Shown here: positions 24,458 through 32,383 of the stretch, piece after piece | Layout: each line of letters starts with the position of its first letter | Numbering within the stretch: position 1 is the first letter of the stretch | Translations under genes and position numbers: made by a program | Notes under the pieces: model-generated | The model's database searches: none | What the model was told of the DNA's origin: nothing | What the model saw: only the letters and a program-made list of their open reading frames with translations | Assembly (NCBI RefSeq): GCF_041154455.1 | Contig: NZ_AP028665.1 | Location: 248,001 to 312,000, forward strand | Origin: Variovorax sp. V213 | GTDB taxonomy: Bacteria; Pseudomonadota; Gammaproteobacteria; Burkholderiales; Burkholderiaceae_C | Direction of reading: 5' to 3' | Length of the DNA stretch: 64,000 nt

Positions 24458-27087
24458 CACGGCAGGGGCATCGAAAGATTCATGAAGACGCTGCGCTGTC
24501 GTTCGCGCACACCGTCGTAGGAGTGGCTGGAAATGCCCAGCCCGTATCGCAGGGTCAACTTCGGGCCCAGGTTCCATTTGTGTTCGTAGCGCAGGCTCCA
24601 CAGCGGGCCGGCGCCGAAGCCGGCCTGGTGATAGCGGCCGGCGCCGACCTCGATGGCCTGGAAGAACTGCCGGTCGTCGCTTTTCCAGTTGAGCCATTGC
24701 GCGCGCACCGTCAGTTGCGCGCTGGCGTCGCTCGACGGGCTGAAGTACGGCACCTCCTGTTGCCGGCTGCGGCTGGTCTCGGCGCCGAGCCGTGTTTCGA
24801 GCTGGAAGCGCGGTGTGCTCACCCAGCGTTCGCGCCAGGTGAAGTCGAGGCCGTTGCGCAGATTTCCGTCGCTGAAATCGAGCCGCCGCCATTGCAGATC
24901 GAAGTGGCGGGCCTCGTTCACGACATGGCTCACGGCGACGCCGGTTTCGCGCGCGCCGATGCCGGCGACGCGGGCCTTCCATGGCAGATCCTTGCTGTCG
25001 CCATCGAAGTTGGCCGAGAGCCGCCATGCGTCTGCGGCGCGGTAGTCGACGCGCCCGGCCACGCTGGTTCGGTACGGCCCGGTGTTCGAACGCTGCACGG
25101 CGCTCTCGGTCAGCCAGCGCCCGCGCTGCCAGCTCAGGCCGATGCCGCTGCGCGCCCAGCGGGCATTGCCGAGAGAGGTGTCCCCGCGCCCCAGCGATTG
25201 GTCGTAGAAGATGCGCCATTCGTCGTCGAGCAGCCCCGAACTGAGCCGACTGTCGACGCGCCATTCACGGTCTGCAATGGCGCCGCCGCCTGTCGATCCT
25301 TCGGCATCGACATCGAGCCGTGGACCCGTGGTGGCGCGGCGCGTGCGGCCCAGCTCGCGCACCTGGGCCGTGTCGGAGGCATCCGCTTCGAGCGACTCGG
25401 CGCGCCGGCGGGCCTCGGCGAACTCGCCCGCGTCGAGCAGCGCTTCGACGTGGCCGGCACGCGCGCCGATGTCGTGGGGTTGATCGGCGGCGAGCGCGTC
25501 GAAGCGCGCGAGCGCTGCTTCAGGATGGTCGCGCAGCCGTTCGGCGATGCCCGCACCGGCGGCAAATTCGGCATTGAGCGGCGCTTCGCCGGTCAGCAGC
25601 GCGAAACGCCGCTGTGCGAGCGCGTGCCGGTCGCCGTAGAGCAGCAACATGCCGCGCATGCCGTTCATGTCCGTGTACTGGTCGTTGGGCCGTCCGGCTT
25701 CGGGCGCGAGCCGCATCAGGGCCGGCGTGGCGGATTCGATTCGCGTCAGCAGCGCTTCGGCTTCTTCGAAGCGGCCGGTGTCGAGGTAGGCGTAGGCCAG
25801 CCCCAGGTAGATCGGGTCGGGCACGGGCAGGTTCGCGTCTCCCATCGCGACAGCCGCTTCGTACAACGGCACGGCCTCGGCAGAGCGGCGTTCTTCCGCG
25901 AACGCGCGGCCTGCGGCACCGAATGCGTATGACGGCAGGGCCGCCCCATTGGCGCGCAGCATCTCGTACAGCGCAATCGCATCGGCAGCGCGGCCTCGCT
26001 CGACCAGTGCCAGGAGGCGATCGCACTGCAGGCGCAGGCGAAGCGAACGCCATGCGTCGGCGTCGGCAGGCTCGGCGCGCAGCGCCGATGCCTCGAGCCG
26101 GGCCAGCGCGGCTTCCTGCTGCGCCAACACACGATCAAGCGCGACCACCCGCGAGGCGCCGATCAGTTCGTCGCGTTCGCGCACAGCCCAGCGCAATTGC
26201 TGGGCCAGCGCCTGTTGCTGCAGCGTGGACAACGCCAGTGCGGAGAAAGTGCCAGGGTGCGCGCGCTCCGCCATTTCGGCTTCCTGGAAGGCGGCCGATG
26301 CCGCACCGCTCGACGCCAGCAGAAGTTCGGCCTCGCGTTGCGCATCGCGTCTTGCGGGCTGCAGCATGGCGACCTGTCTGTATGCGGAGATCGCCTGGAG
26401 CGCATGGCCTTCGACACGCGACAAGGTCGCACTCAACTCGAGCAACGCCACCCGATCGGCGGTTTCCGTCGGCGCGGGTTCGGCAAGCGCCCGGTACATC
26501 TCCCGCGCACCGGCGGTGTCGCCGCTGTCGAGCCGCCAGAATCCTTCATGAATGCGCGCGTCCCGCGCCGCGGGCAGGCGCGCCCGCCAGACGGCAATGG
26601 TCTCGCCTTGCAGCACAAGGTCCTGCGTGCGACGCGCTGCCACGGCGAGCGGACCGAGCGCGTAGTCGCGCAATCTCGCTGGCGACCGCTCGCGGCCAAG
26701 CGCCGTCGCTTCGGCGAATTGGCCGTCGTCGACCGCGATCGAGATCGCATCGGAAACCGCGCGTTGGCGCGCGGCATCGTCGAGCGGCATCGCGAGCCAG
26801 GCTTTCAATTGCTTCAGCGCCTGTGCCGCCGTGATGCGGCCGGCACGTTGTTCGGCAATCAGCGCGTCGTGTTGCTGCGAGTCATGGGACACCACGCGGC
26901 GCTCGGCCGCGGCCGGCGGGCGCGTGACGCCTGGATCGGCCGCCGCCGCCGAAGCGCCGAACGCCAGCACGCAAACTATGGGTGGTAGGCCCCGCACCGC
27001 CTGTGCGAGGTAATGAGGCAACGAGTTGGGCTGCGCCGAATTGCGCGCGGCCACGACTCTGCCTCCATCGATCTTGTGGATTGGCAC
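24457..27087 (-). CDS. pgaA: PNAG export outer membrane protein with TPR domain
   Basis: The 876-residue product starts with a long signal peptide (hydrophobic core LPPIVCVLAFGASAAA). A helical repeat region of about 500 residues follows (for example LGLAYAYLDTGRFEEAEALL, HPEAALARFDALAADQPHDI), then a C-terminal beta-barrel of about 300 residues with alternating strands such as RWLTESAVQRSNTGPYRTS, ending in an aromatic-poor strand at SVFMNLSMPLP. This is the PgaA layout: TPRs bind the polymer and the barrel exports it. It is the first pga gene. Its upstream region holds a 24-base dyad (27190-27213), a candidate control site. Confidence 0.92.
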   Translation of the reverse strand: MPIHKIDGGRVVAARNSAQPNSLPHYLAQAVRGLPPIVCVLAFGASAAAADPGVTRPPAAAERRVVSHDSQQHDALIAEQRAGRITAAQALKQLKAWLAMPLDDAARQRAVSDAISIAVDDGQFAEATALGRERSPARLRDYALGPLAVAARRTQDLVLQGETIAVWRARLPAARDARIHEGFWRLDSGDTAGAREMYRALAEPAPTETADRVALLELSATLSRVEGHALQAISAYRQVAMLQPARRDAQREAELLLASSGAASAAFQEAEMAERAHPGTFSALALSTLQQQALAQQLRWAVRERDELIGASRVVALDRVLAQQEAALARLEASALRAEPADADAWRSLRLRLQCDRLLALVERGRAADAIALYEMLRANGAALPSYAFGAAGRAFAEERRSAEAVPLYEAAVAMGDANLPVPDPIYLGLAYAYLDTGRFEEAEALLTRIESATPALMRLAPEAGRPNDQYTDMNGMRGMLLLYGDRHALAQRRFALLTGEAPLNAEFAAGAGIAERLRDHPEAALARFDALAADQPHDIGARAGHVEALLDAGEFAEARRRAESLEADASDTAQVRELGRTRRATTGPRLDVDAEGSTGGGAIADREWRVDSRLSSGLLDDEWRIFYDQSLGRGDTSLGNARWARSGIGLSWQRGRWLTESAVQRSNTGPYRTSVAGRVDYRAADAWRLSANFDGDSKDLPWKARVAGIGARETGVAVSHVVNEARHFDLQWRRLDFSDGNLRNGLDFTWRERWVSTPRFQLETRLGAETSRSRQQEVPYFSPSSDASAQLTVRAQWLNWKSDDRQFFQAIEVGAGRYHQAGFGAGPLWSLRYEHKWNLGPKLTLRYGLGISSHSYDGVRERQRSVFMNLSMPLP

Positions 27088-27189
27088 TCTGCTCCCTTGG
27101 ATGGCACTTCTGCGTGGCTGATGGCCGGGGCAGAAGCGAACATTCCGGCACCAACATGCCTACCGAAAAGTTCGTAAGATCGGACTCTA

Positions 27190-27213
27190 GGGCGTTTTGT
27201 TAACAAAAGGCCC
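27190..27213. promoter_or_regulatory. 24-bp near-perfect dyad upstream of pgaA
   Basis: Arms GGGC and GCCC flank TTTTGTT-AACAAAA, with a single G/G mismatch at 27194 and 27209. The inner 14 bases are a perfect palindrome. It lies about 100 bases before the pgaA start, in an AT-richer patch. No T-tract follows directly, so a binding site is more likely than a terminator. Confidence 0.5.
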
Positions 27214-27292
27214 AATTCAGTTAAAGATGTTGCCGGAGCGTGAACAGGTGCGCGAAACGGCAGCGCGTAGGACAGCCCGCTCGGGCAATGAC

Positions 27293-27487
27293 TTATGAAT
27301 AAGTAATCTCGTGAGGATGAAATGGAACTCCCCGCTCCATTCCCACAAGCTTGACCCTGACGCAGTCCCCGCTCATGCCAGTGATGATTCCGCTGACGCC
27401 GCGTATTTCGACCAAGCCGCCGCGGCGTGCGGGTACGGAAAATTTCTGCCGGATGCAAGCGAGCATGTCGTTCTTCTTAAGGGCCAT
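27293..27487 (-). CDS. Small protein of 64 residues, unknown function
   Basis: The product begins ALKKNDMLACIRQKFSVPA and continues GGLVEIRGVSGIITGMSGDCVRVKL to HPHEITYS. Alternating hydrophobic and glycine-rich segments suggest a small beta-barrel, KOW/SH3-like fold; this is a guess from pattern. A canonical terminator ends 17 bases before the ATG, and no clear ribosome site is present, so either the gene is expressed by read-through or control at that hairpin, or the call is wrong. It is on the same strand as pgaA, 205 bases upstream. I do not recognise the family with certainty. Confidence 0.5.
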   Translation of the reverse strand: MALKKNDMLACIRQKFSVPARRGGLVEIRGVSGIITGMSGDCVRVKLVGMERGVPFHPHEITYS

Positions 27488-27504
27488 GAGTGTCTAGGTG
27501 AGCG

Positions 27505-27529
27505 AAAAAAACCCAGCAAGCAGCTGGGT
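27505..27529 (-). terminator. Rho-independent terminator (minus strand)
   Basis: On the minus strand ACCCAGC and GCTGGGT form a 7-bp stem with a 5-base loop, followed by seven U residues. It would stop transcription coming from above 27530, yet no gene is recognised there on the minus strand; it lies just before the 64-residue gene. Confidence 0.8.
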
Positions 27530-27530
27530 G

Positions 27531-27917
27531 CAAGTCTCGGTGCGGTGGTGCACCCAGGTCCCGCACAGAGCGCGAGCGAACTTAAGTTATCGCCTCGCAC
27601 CAGCCCAAGTTGTGGGACAAGAGCCTGCTTCCTTGTGCTCGCATCAAACGCCACCTGGCGGCCGGATGGTGAGCGTAGGGCTTGTTTCCACATGCGAGCC
27701 TGGGCCCGCGCCCGGGTCTTTGAATCAAGGCCTCGCGGCAGGTTGCGATGCCGGATTGAATGAGCGCTTTTGAGAGAGCCGAAGGACGGCATCGGGCCCG
27801 AGGACTAAACCGCTCGCGCGGTAGCCCGCCGCACAGTCTGTGATTTAACAAGCATCGCGCCCCTGTCTATGTTGGGAACCGAGGCAATCGGCCTCGTTCT
27901 TCGACAGGAGCACGATC
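27531..27917. other. Intergenic region up to the IS91-like element
   Basis: No gene is convincing here. The right part (about 27860-27917) is probably the left end of the IS91-like element: GCCGATTGCCTCGG, read on the minus strand, with its complement makes a small hairpin near 27882-27896, and an AGGAG ribosome site for the recombinase is at 27906-27910. The exact element end could not be fixed. Confidence 0.4.
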
Positions 27918-28475
27918 ATGATCCCTTCGACACCGACAATTTGCCCGCTGCGCCAGCGTTTGCTCGACGACATGCGTATGCGCAAGCTCGTCCCCAAGAC
28001 GCAATCGGCCTACGTCCGCGCCGTGCGCTACCTCGCGAGCTTCCTCCAACGCTCCCCCGACACGGCCTCTGCCGAGGATCTGCGGCGTTTCCAGCTGCAC
28101 CTGGTCGACCGGGGCGTCTCGCCGATCACGCTCAACGCCACCATCACCGGCCTGAAGTTCTTCTTCGACGTCACGCTCAATCGCGGCGAACTGGTCGAGC
28201 GGATGAACTACGTGCATGTGCCGCAGAAGCTGCCGATGGTGCTCAACCGCGCGGTCCATGACGCCGCCGAAGCGGCCAAGATCGACAAGCGCGTCACCAT
28301 GCATACGCTGCGCCACAGCTTTGCCACGCACCTGCTGGAGCAGAAGGTAGACATCCGCGTGATCCAGGTGATGCCCGGCCACAAGAAGCTGGAGACCACG
28401 TCGGTCTACACGCACGTGGCCACCGAAGTCCTGCGCGAGGTCGTCAGCCCGCTCGAGAAGCTGCAGCCCGCATAG
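27918..28475 (+). CDS. Tyrosine recombinase of IS91-like element, internally deleted
   Basis: The product has 185 residues; intact relatives have about 290. Residues 10-105 are the SAM-like core-binding domain (LRQRLLDDMRMRKLVPKTQS, SAEDLRRFQLHLVDRGVSPI). At about residues 109-110 (PMVL/NRAVHDAA) the sequence jumps into the end of the catalytic domain, losing about 100 residues including the first catalytic arginine. The second Arg (HTLRHSF, Arg132), His155 (PGHKKLE) and Tyr164 (SVYTHVA) remain. A good AGGAG site precedes the ATG. Because the reading frame is kept a folded but inactive protein could be made. Similar upstream and downstream sequence at the joint would fit microhomology deletion. 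Confidence 0.85.
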   Translation: MIPSTPTICPLRQRLLDDMRMRKLVPKTQSAYVRAVRYLASFLQRSPDTASAEDLRRFQLHLVDRGVSPITLNATITGLKFFFDVTLNRGELVERMNYVHVPQKLPMVLNRAVHDAAEAAKIDKRVTMHTLRHSFATHLLEQKVDIRVIQVMPGHKKLETTSVYTHVATEVLREVVSPLEKLQPA

Positions 28476-28484
28476 AGCATCTCC

Positions 28485-29312
28485 ATGGCGCACTGCGCCC
28501 TGGAAGTCGCCGACATCTTCCGCACCCACGGTCCCGACTGGCGCAACGCGCAGCGCGGTCACCTGAGCCTGGGCCAGCTCAAGGTCATGTCGGCCATCGA
28601 ACAGTGCCGCAGCGCGGCGCTGGGGGGACACGTGTTGCGTTGCGAAGCCTGCGGGCAAGATCAGATCGCCTACAACTCGTGCCGCAACCGGCATTGCCCG
28701 AAGTGCCAGGCCGCTGCAGCACGGCGTTGGCTGGACGCGCGCCAAGCCGATCTGCTGCCGGTGGACTACTACCACGTCGTCTTCACCTTGCCAGCGCCGA
28801 TCAGTGCCATCGCCTACTACAACAAGGCCGAGATCTACGCCTTGCTGTTCGATGCGGCCGCCGAGACCCTGTTGACCATCGCAGCCGCTCCCAAGCACCT
28901 TGGTGCAAGCATCGGCGCGACCTTTGTGCTGCACACCTGGGGATCGGCACTGACGCATCATCCGCATGTGCACGGTATCGTGCCGGGCGGAGGTCTGTCG
29001 CCGGATGGCGGGCGCTGGATCGCCTGCAAGCCCGGCTTCTTCCTGTCCGTGCGCGTGCCGGATGGCTTCCATCGCATCCGACACTACGGGCTTCTGGCCA
29101 ACGGCAATCGCGCGGCCAGCCTGTCGCGCATCCGGGAACTGCTGGGGCAAGAAGCTGACGCGGTCGCGCAAATCGCGAGCCTGGATGCCGAGCCTTGCCA
29201 TCCTCAACCGACCTTCGTCTGCATGCGCTGCGGCGCTGCGATGATCGTCTTGCTGACGTTGGCTCGCGGGCAGCCGATCCGTGCGCCGCCACCACAGGTC
29301 CGGGCACCATGA
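28485..29312 (+). CDS. IS91-family transposase, internally deleted
   Basis: The product has 275 residues. The N-terminal zinc-binding domain is present (LRCEACGQDQIAYNSCRNRH, then CPKCQ), as is the HUH motif HPHVH at residues 159-163 followed by GIVPGGG. After FFLSVRV (residue 191) the sequence jumps to PDGFHRIRHYGLLANG, which normally lies about 100 residues further on. The missing part includes the YLSRYTHRVAIS region with the catalytic tyrosine, so transposition activity should be lost. A second cysteine pair (CMRCG) remains near the end. It follows the recombinase gene by 9 bases. The deletion keeps the frame, as in the neighbouring gene. Confidence 0.87.
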   Translation: MAHCALEVADIFRTHGPDWRNAQRGHLSLGQLKVMSAIEQCRSAALGGHVLRCEACGQDQIAYNSCRNRHCPKCQAAAARRWLDARQADLLPVDYYHVVFTLPAPISAIAYYNKAEIYALLFDAAAETLLTIAAAPKHLGASIGATFVLHTWGSALTHHPHVHGIVPGGGLSPDGGRWIACKPGFFLSVRVPDGFHRIRHYGLLANGNRAASLSRIRELLGQEADAVAQIASLDAEPCHPQPTFVCMRCGAAMIVLLTLARGQPIRAPPPQVRAP

Positions 29313-29582
29313 CGACGCAGCTGCTCAGCCAATCTTTGACCCTTCTTGCTGTCGGGCCGATGAGAGGAAGTCTGGTCTTCGAGTCCTGTGATGCCCTTCG
29401 TCGACCGTCCTGGCGTCAAGCGACGCAAACGACAGCCTTGAATTGCTGCGCTTCGGCAACGCCATGGCAGGCGTCCCCGGGCTCCGCATCGGAGCCAGCT
29501 CGGGCCGAGCGTCCCGAATCCCCATAGGCCCGTAGCCTTCCCAGTCCGCAGCAGAGCATTCCGCGGTTTCCTCCTTAGAGGC

Positions 29583-29653
29583 TTGTCCAACACCTGCCCT
29601 CAGGCCGTTGTCGTGCGTGGGCTCGTGGTGTTGCACGGGCAGGTGTCGGACAA
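29583..29653. repeat. 17-bp inverted repeat, possible element end
   Basis: Arms at 29583-29599 (TTGTCCAACACCTGCCC) and 29637-29653 (GGGCAGGTGTCGGACAA) pair at 16 of 17 positions around a 37-base loop. It lies between the IS91-like transposase and the serine hydrolase gene. It could be a terminal hairpin of the element, a strong RNA hairpin, or a remnant recombination site. No second copy was found in the window. Confidence 0.6.
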
Positions 29654-29713
29654 CCCTTAACCGAAGCTGTCTTACGCACTTCCTGAAACCAGACGTTCAG
29701 AGAGCCCGCATCA

Positions 29714-30721
29714 TCAATCGCCAGACGTCTCAGGCTTCAGGGTTGCCGACAGGCGATTAACGACCTCGCCTACAGCAAGGCCTTCGCCGGAGCCCTCACG
29801 AAAGACGGCGCAACTCGCCGTGTCAACACCGTAGGCGCTGCGGTAGACGGCCACTACGCTGCCCGGCCCAGCTCCGGTGTGTCCGCACAAGGTCAGACCC
29901 GTATCCATCACGCCCTGCATCAGGCCGAGGCCATATCCCGGCGAAGTCCAAGGGCGCCCAGGAAGAGGTCCGCCGAGGGTGCGTGCTGCTTGCATCTCCT
30001 GCAGCAGCGAATCAGGCAGGAGGTGTCCAGCCAGCAGGCGGTCTAGAAAAAGGGCAGCGTCCGAGAGAGGGCCGACAAGCAAACCGTGATAAACCCATCC
30101 GGGGTCATAAGTGGATGCGCCCCCCAGACACACGCCGTCCAAGTCAGCTCGCGTCTTTGCGGCGCGAACTCGCAACAAGCCCAGCGGCGCCAACGCTTGT
30201 TGCATCAGCGCTTCCTCAAGCGCGAGTCCTGTCACACGTTCGACAAGTCTCGCTACGTACATGTAGCCGACGTTCGAATACCGCCAACCGATTCCAGGCG
30301 CATAACGCAACCTCGTAGCATCGAGGCATTGCACCATTTCATCCGCCGGCCAGGGTGCCTCGCCGCGAGCAACGGCAGCGTGGTATTCGACAAGCTCGCC
30401 ATAGTCAGCCAGCCCGGCTTCATGTCTCAGCAGCTGACGCAGCGTGAACGGACCTTCAAGGACTGCGTCATCGAGTCGAACCAACCCATCACGCACCAGT
30501 GACAGGGACACTGCCGATAGCACTGCCTTCGTAAAGCTCCACCAGGGAACCACCGCATCGTGCTCTCCGTGCTGCACTGGCGAACCGTTTGATACGAGGG
30601 AGAAAAACGTTGAAGAGTGCACTGGACGGGGAATCAGGTTGGCGCATCGAAGGTCCGTTCCTGGCCGTATTCTGCCTTTTGCGGCCGACTTCGAATGCGC
30701 GTCGGCAAAGTCAACGGCCAC
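29714..30721 (-). CDS. Serine hydrolase of the class C beta-lactamase-related family
   Basis: The product has up to 335 residues. The nucleophile motif is SFTK (in VVPWWSFTKAVLSA), the tyrosine motif is YSN (RYSNVGYMYVARLVE), and HTG (LCGHTGAGPGSV) replaces KTG near the C-terminus, as in many esterase-like relatives. There is no signal peptide, so it is probably a cytoplasmic esterase or peptidase and not a resistance beta-lactamase. The start is uncertain: the GTG used lies 3 bases after the kinase gene stop, but the first 30 residues lack family character. It is the second gene of a two-gene unit with the P-loop kinase. Substrate unknown. Confidence 0.8.
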   Translation of the reverse strand: MAVDFADAHSKSAAKGRIRPGTDLRCANLIPRPVHSSTFFSLVSNGSPVQHGEHDAVVPWWSFTKAVLSAVSLSLVRDGLVRLDDAVLEGPFTLRQLLRHEAGLADYGELVEYHAAVARGEAPWPADEMVQCLDATRLRYAPGIGWRYSNVGYMYVARLVERVTGLALEEALMQQALAPLGLLRVRAAKTRADLDGVCLGGASTYDPGWVYHGLLVGPLSDAALFLDRLLAGHLLPDSLLQEMQAARTLGGPLPGRPWTSPGYGLGLMQGVMDTGLTLCGHTGAGPGSVVAVYRSAYGVDTASCAVFREGSGEGLAVGEVVNRLSATLKPETSGD

Positions 30722-30724
30722 TGT

Positions 30725-31246
30725 TCAGCCATAGCGAACTATGTTGAAGCCTTCCTCCGCCCCAGGCGGGACGAAATGGCTGGTGATTTGATCGAACTCC
30801 GCATCGGTTGTTTGGAACGGGTGTTCGCCTGAAAGGTTACGAGCACGCAGGCGCGCCTTGCAAACTTCGTCGGGAACCTCCAGGTAGTGCAGGCGATGCG
30901 CTGCTTCAGCTTTCTCGAAGATGCTTCGGGCCCAACTTCTTGTAGTGGGGGTGTTCGAGGGGAAGTCGAGTACGACGGACGTGCCGGCTGCGAGCAGTGC
31001 CGCGATGTGGCCCGACATCGCTTCGCGCAATCTGCCGGCACAGCGCACGTAGTCCGCGAGAGCTTGAATCTCGTTCGGGTAAAGGCGTGCGAGCCAATCG
31101 TCCTCGCTGATGAGAACCACCTTCGGCTGCGCTGCGAGGTGCTTGGTGAGCGTCGACTTGCCGGAAGCGATCTTCCCGCAGACTATATGCAGGACCCCTG
31201 GCGAGGAAGAAGCGGCGGCAGTCCGCGAGGTTTCGGTTTCGAGCAT
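30725..31246 (-). CDS. P-loop ATPase/kinase (AAA_33 zeta-toxin-like)
   Basis: The 173-residue product has a Walker A motif GKIASGKST at about residues 22-30, a SEDDWLARLYP segment that fits the substrate-binding aspartates of small-molecule kinases, a central LLAAGTSVVLDFPSNTP strand (Walker B region) and an ARLRARN lid with arginines. This matches the AAA_33 family of small kinases found with resistance or stress genes. The ATG at 31246 follows CGGAG at 7 bases; the longer upstream frame crosses a terminator and was rejected. It may phosphorylate a small molecule; target unknown. It is followed at once by the serine hydrolase gene. Confidence 0.8.
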   Translation of the reverse strand: MLETETSRTAAASSSPGVLHIVCGKIASGKSTLTKHLAAQPKVVLISEDDWLARLYPNEIQALADYVRCAGRLREAMSGHIAALLAAGTSVVLDFPSNTPTTRSWARSIFEKAEAAHRLHYLEVPDEVCKARLRARNLSGEHPFQTTDAEFDQITSHFVPPGAEEGFNIVRYG

Positions 31247-31284
31247 TCCAATCTCCGGTAACTCTGAGGAGCCCCAGGAGACAG

Positions 31285-31310
31285 AAAAAACCCGCCTCAC
31301 GGGGCGGGTT
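31285..31310 (-). terminator. Rho-independent terminator (minus strand)
   Basis: On the minus strand AACCCGCC and GGCGGGTT form an 8-bp stem with a 6-base loop and run into six U residues. It lies between the 200-residue unknown gene and the kinase gene, so it ends the former. A second hairpin (ACCATCC/GGATGGT, 31340-31356) lies just upstream. Confidence 0.85.
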
Positions 31311-31534
31311 GCTTGGCTACTCAGGCCGCGAGCTAACCCACCATCCTTCGGATGGTGCGAATAATGGACGCGAATTGCGAGCAAGCCATGAAGAGCAAGG
31401 ATAGCGGGTTCCAGAGGTCTCGGCAATCCGTTCGCGTGGGACGCCTATGCACCGAGGTCAGGCCAGAGGTTCGATCCGTACTTCCGCTCTTGGCCGCGAG
31501 GAGGCATTTTGGTGATTGTCTTCATGCCGCGAGC

Positions 31535-32137
31535 TCAGCTGTGCTGAACGAAAGTTGTGAACGCGTCCTTCGCCGGGTCATGGAAAACATACACCGCCGC
31601 CTCATCATGAAAGTAGTCGGCGACAGGAAACTGCCCCAAGAAGACCAAAGGGCCAGCATCTCCGATAGGCCACGCTGGAGACTGCAACCAGCGCGGGGGC
31701 TGCTTGGCGTACTTAAACAGCTCCAAGATTCTCTGACGCAGCCATACCTTTCTCTGTTTGGAAGGTAGGCATGGCGCAGCATCGAGTAACGAGGCAAGGA
31801 ACTTGACGTCCGCGTCGAGCCAGCGGGGCTGGGCATCGACCAGCAGCGCATATTCCGCCGTTGCGGCCCCGGCCAGCGCTGTCTTCACTCCGTGCTTCTG
31901 GAGCAACGAAACCAATACGTCCTGTGCGTTGAGCACGTGGCTTGGGTCGCTCAAGTCGAGTCCGATCAGGTAGTGGAATAGCGTTGTTCCCGTTTGGCAA
32001 AACCGAGGCGCGCTCTCTGCCGAGAGCAACGTTTCAATGTCTGGATCGTTGTAGAGCTGTTGCTCGAACTCAGGCACCAGGGTTTTGCCAGAGGCGAAGT
32101 CGCTCAGTCGTTGCAGGGCTTCAGTTGACGGAGGCAT
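31535..32137 (-). CDS. Protein of unknown function, 200 residues
   Basis: The product is soluble, with no signal peptide or membrane segment. The N-terminal half is helical (MPPSTEALQRLSDFASGKTL, HVLNAQDVLVSLLQKHGVKTALAGAATAEYALL in outline). The C-terminal 50 residues, with WLQSPAWPIGDAGPLVFLGQ and then AAVYVFHDP and TTFVQHS, carry a W-P-G-PLxFLGQ pattern and an LYxF-type strand seen in DUF1963/immunity-like proteins. That resemblance is weak and not a firm call. It is a single gene ended by the terminator at 31285 and headed by repeat copy A. It belongs to the run of minus-strand accessory genes. Confidence 0.75.
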   Translation of the reverse strand: MPPSTEALQRLSDFASGKTLVPEFEQQLYNDPDIETLLSAESAPRFCQTGTTLFHYLIGLDLSDPSHVLNAQDVLVSLLQKHGVKTALAGAATAEYALLVDAQPRWLDADVKFLASLLDAAPCLPSKQRKVWLRQRILELFKYAKQPPRWLQSPAWPIGDAGPLVFLGQFPVADYFHDEAAVYVFHDPAKDAFTTFVQHS

Positions 32138-32217
32138 TCTCGGAGGCTTCTAGATTGGCATGCGCCGCGAACGACCGGTCTCGCGGGACTGGTGGTAATT
32201 GGCTGAATGACTGCATG

Positions 32218-32280
32218 TGGCCGACTGTAGCCTCTTGATGACACCTGAGCTTTGGGCCCCGTGCGGTTATACGACCGGTC
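32218..32280 (+). repeat. Dispersed intergenic repeat, copy A
   Basis: TGGCCGACTGTAGCC is followed 16 bases later by GAGCTTTGGGCCCCGTGCGG and then ACGACCGGTC. The first block is shared with copies at 33583, 34097 and 36123 and, inverted, at 12666 and 16466. Another ACGACCGGTC lies at 32171-32180. Confidence 0.6.
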
Positions 32281-32383
32281 ATCCCGGAGAGCCGCTTCGC
32301 GGTGCAACTGCGGACGTTCATCGATTCACTACGCACTCCGACGGGGCAAGACCTTTGGTTGGCGGAACAGGGCGAGGGGTGAC

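Larger units (their letters stand above)
27868..29653 (+). mobile_element. IS91-like element with recombinase and transposase genes, both internally deleted
   Basis: The element holds a tyrosine recombinase gene and an IS91 (HUH) transposase gene on the same strand, 9 bases apart, the usual pair in a subgroup of IS91-like elements. Both genes lack an internal segment yet stay in frame. The catalytic tyrosine region of the transposase and the first catalytic arginine of the recombinase are gone, so the copy should be unable to move by itself. A 17-bp inverted repeat at 29583-29653 may mark the right end. Both boundaries are approximate. Confidence 0.65.
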
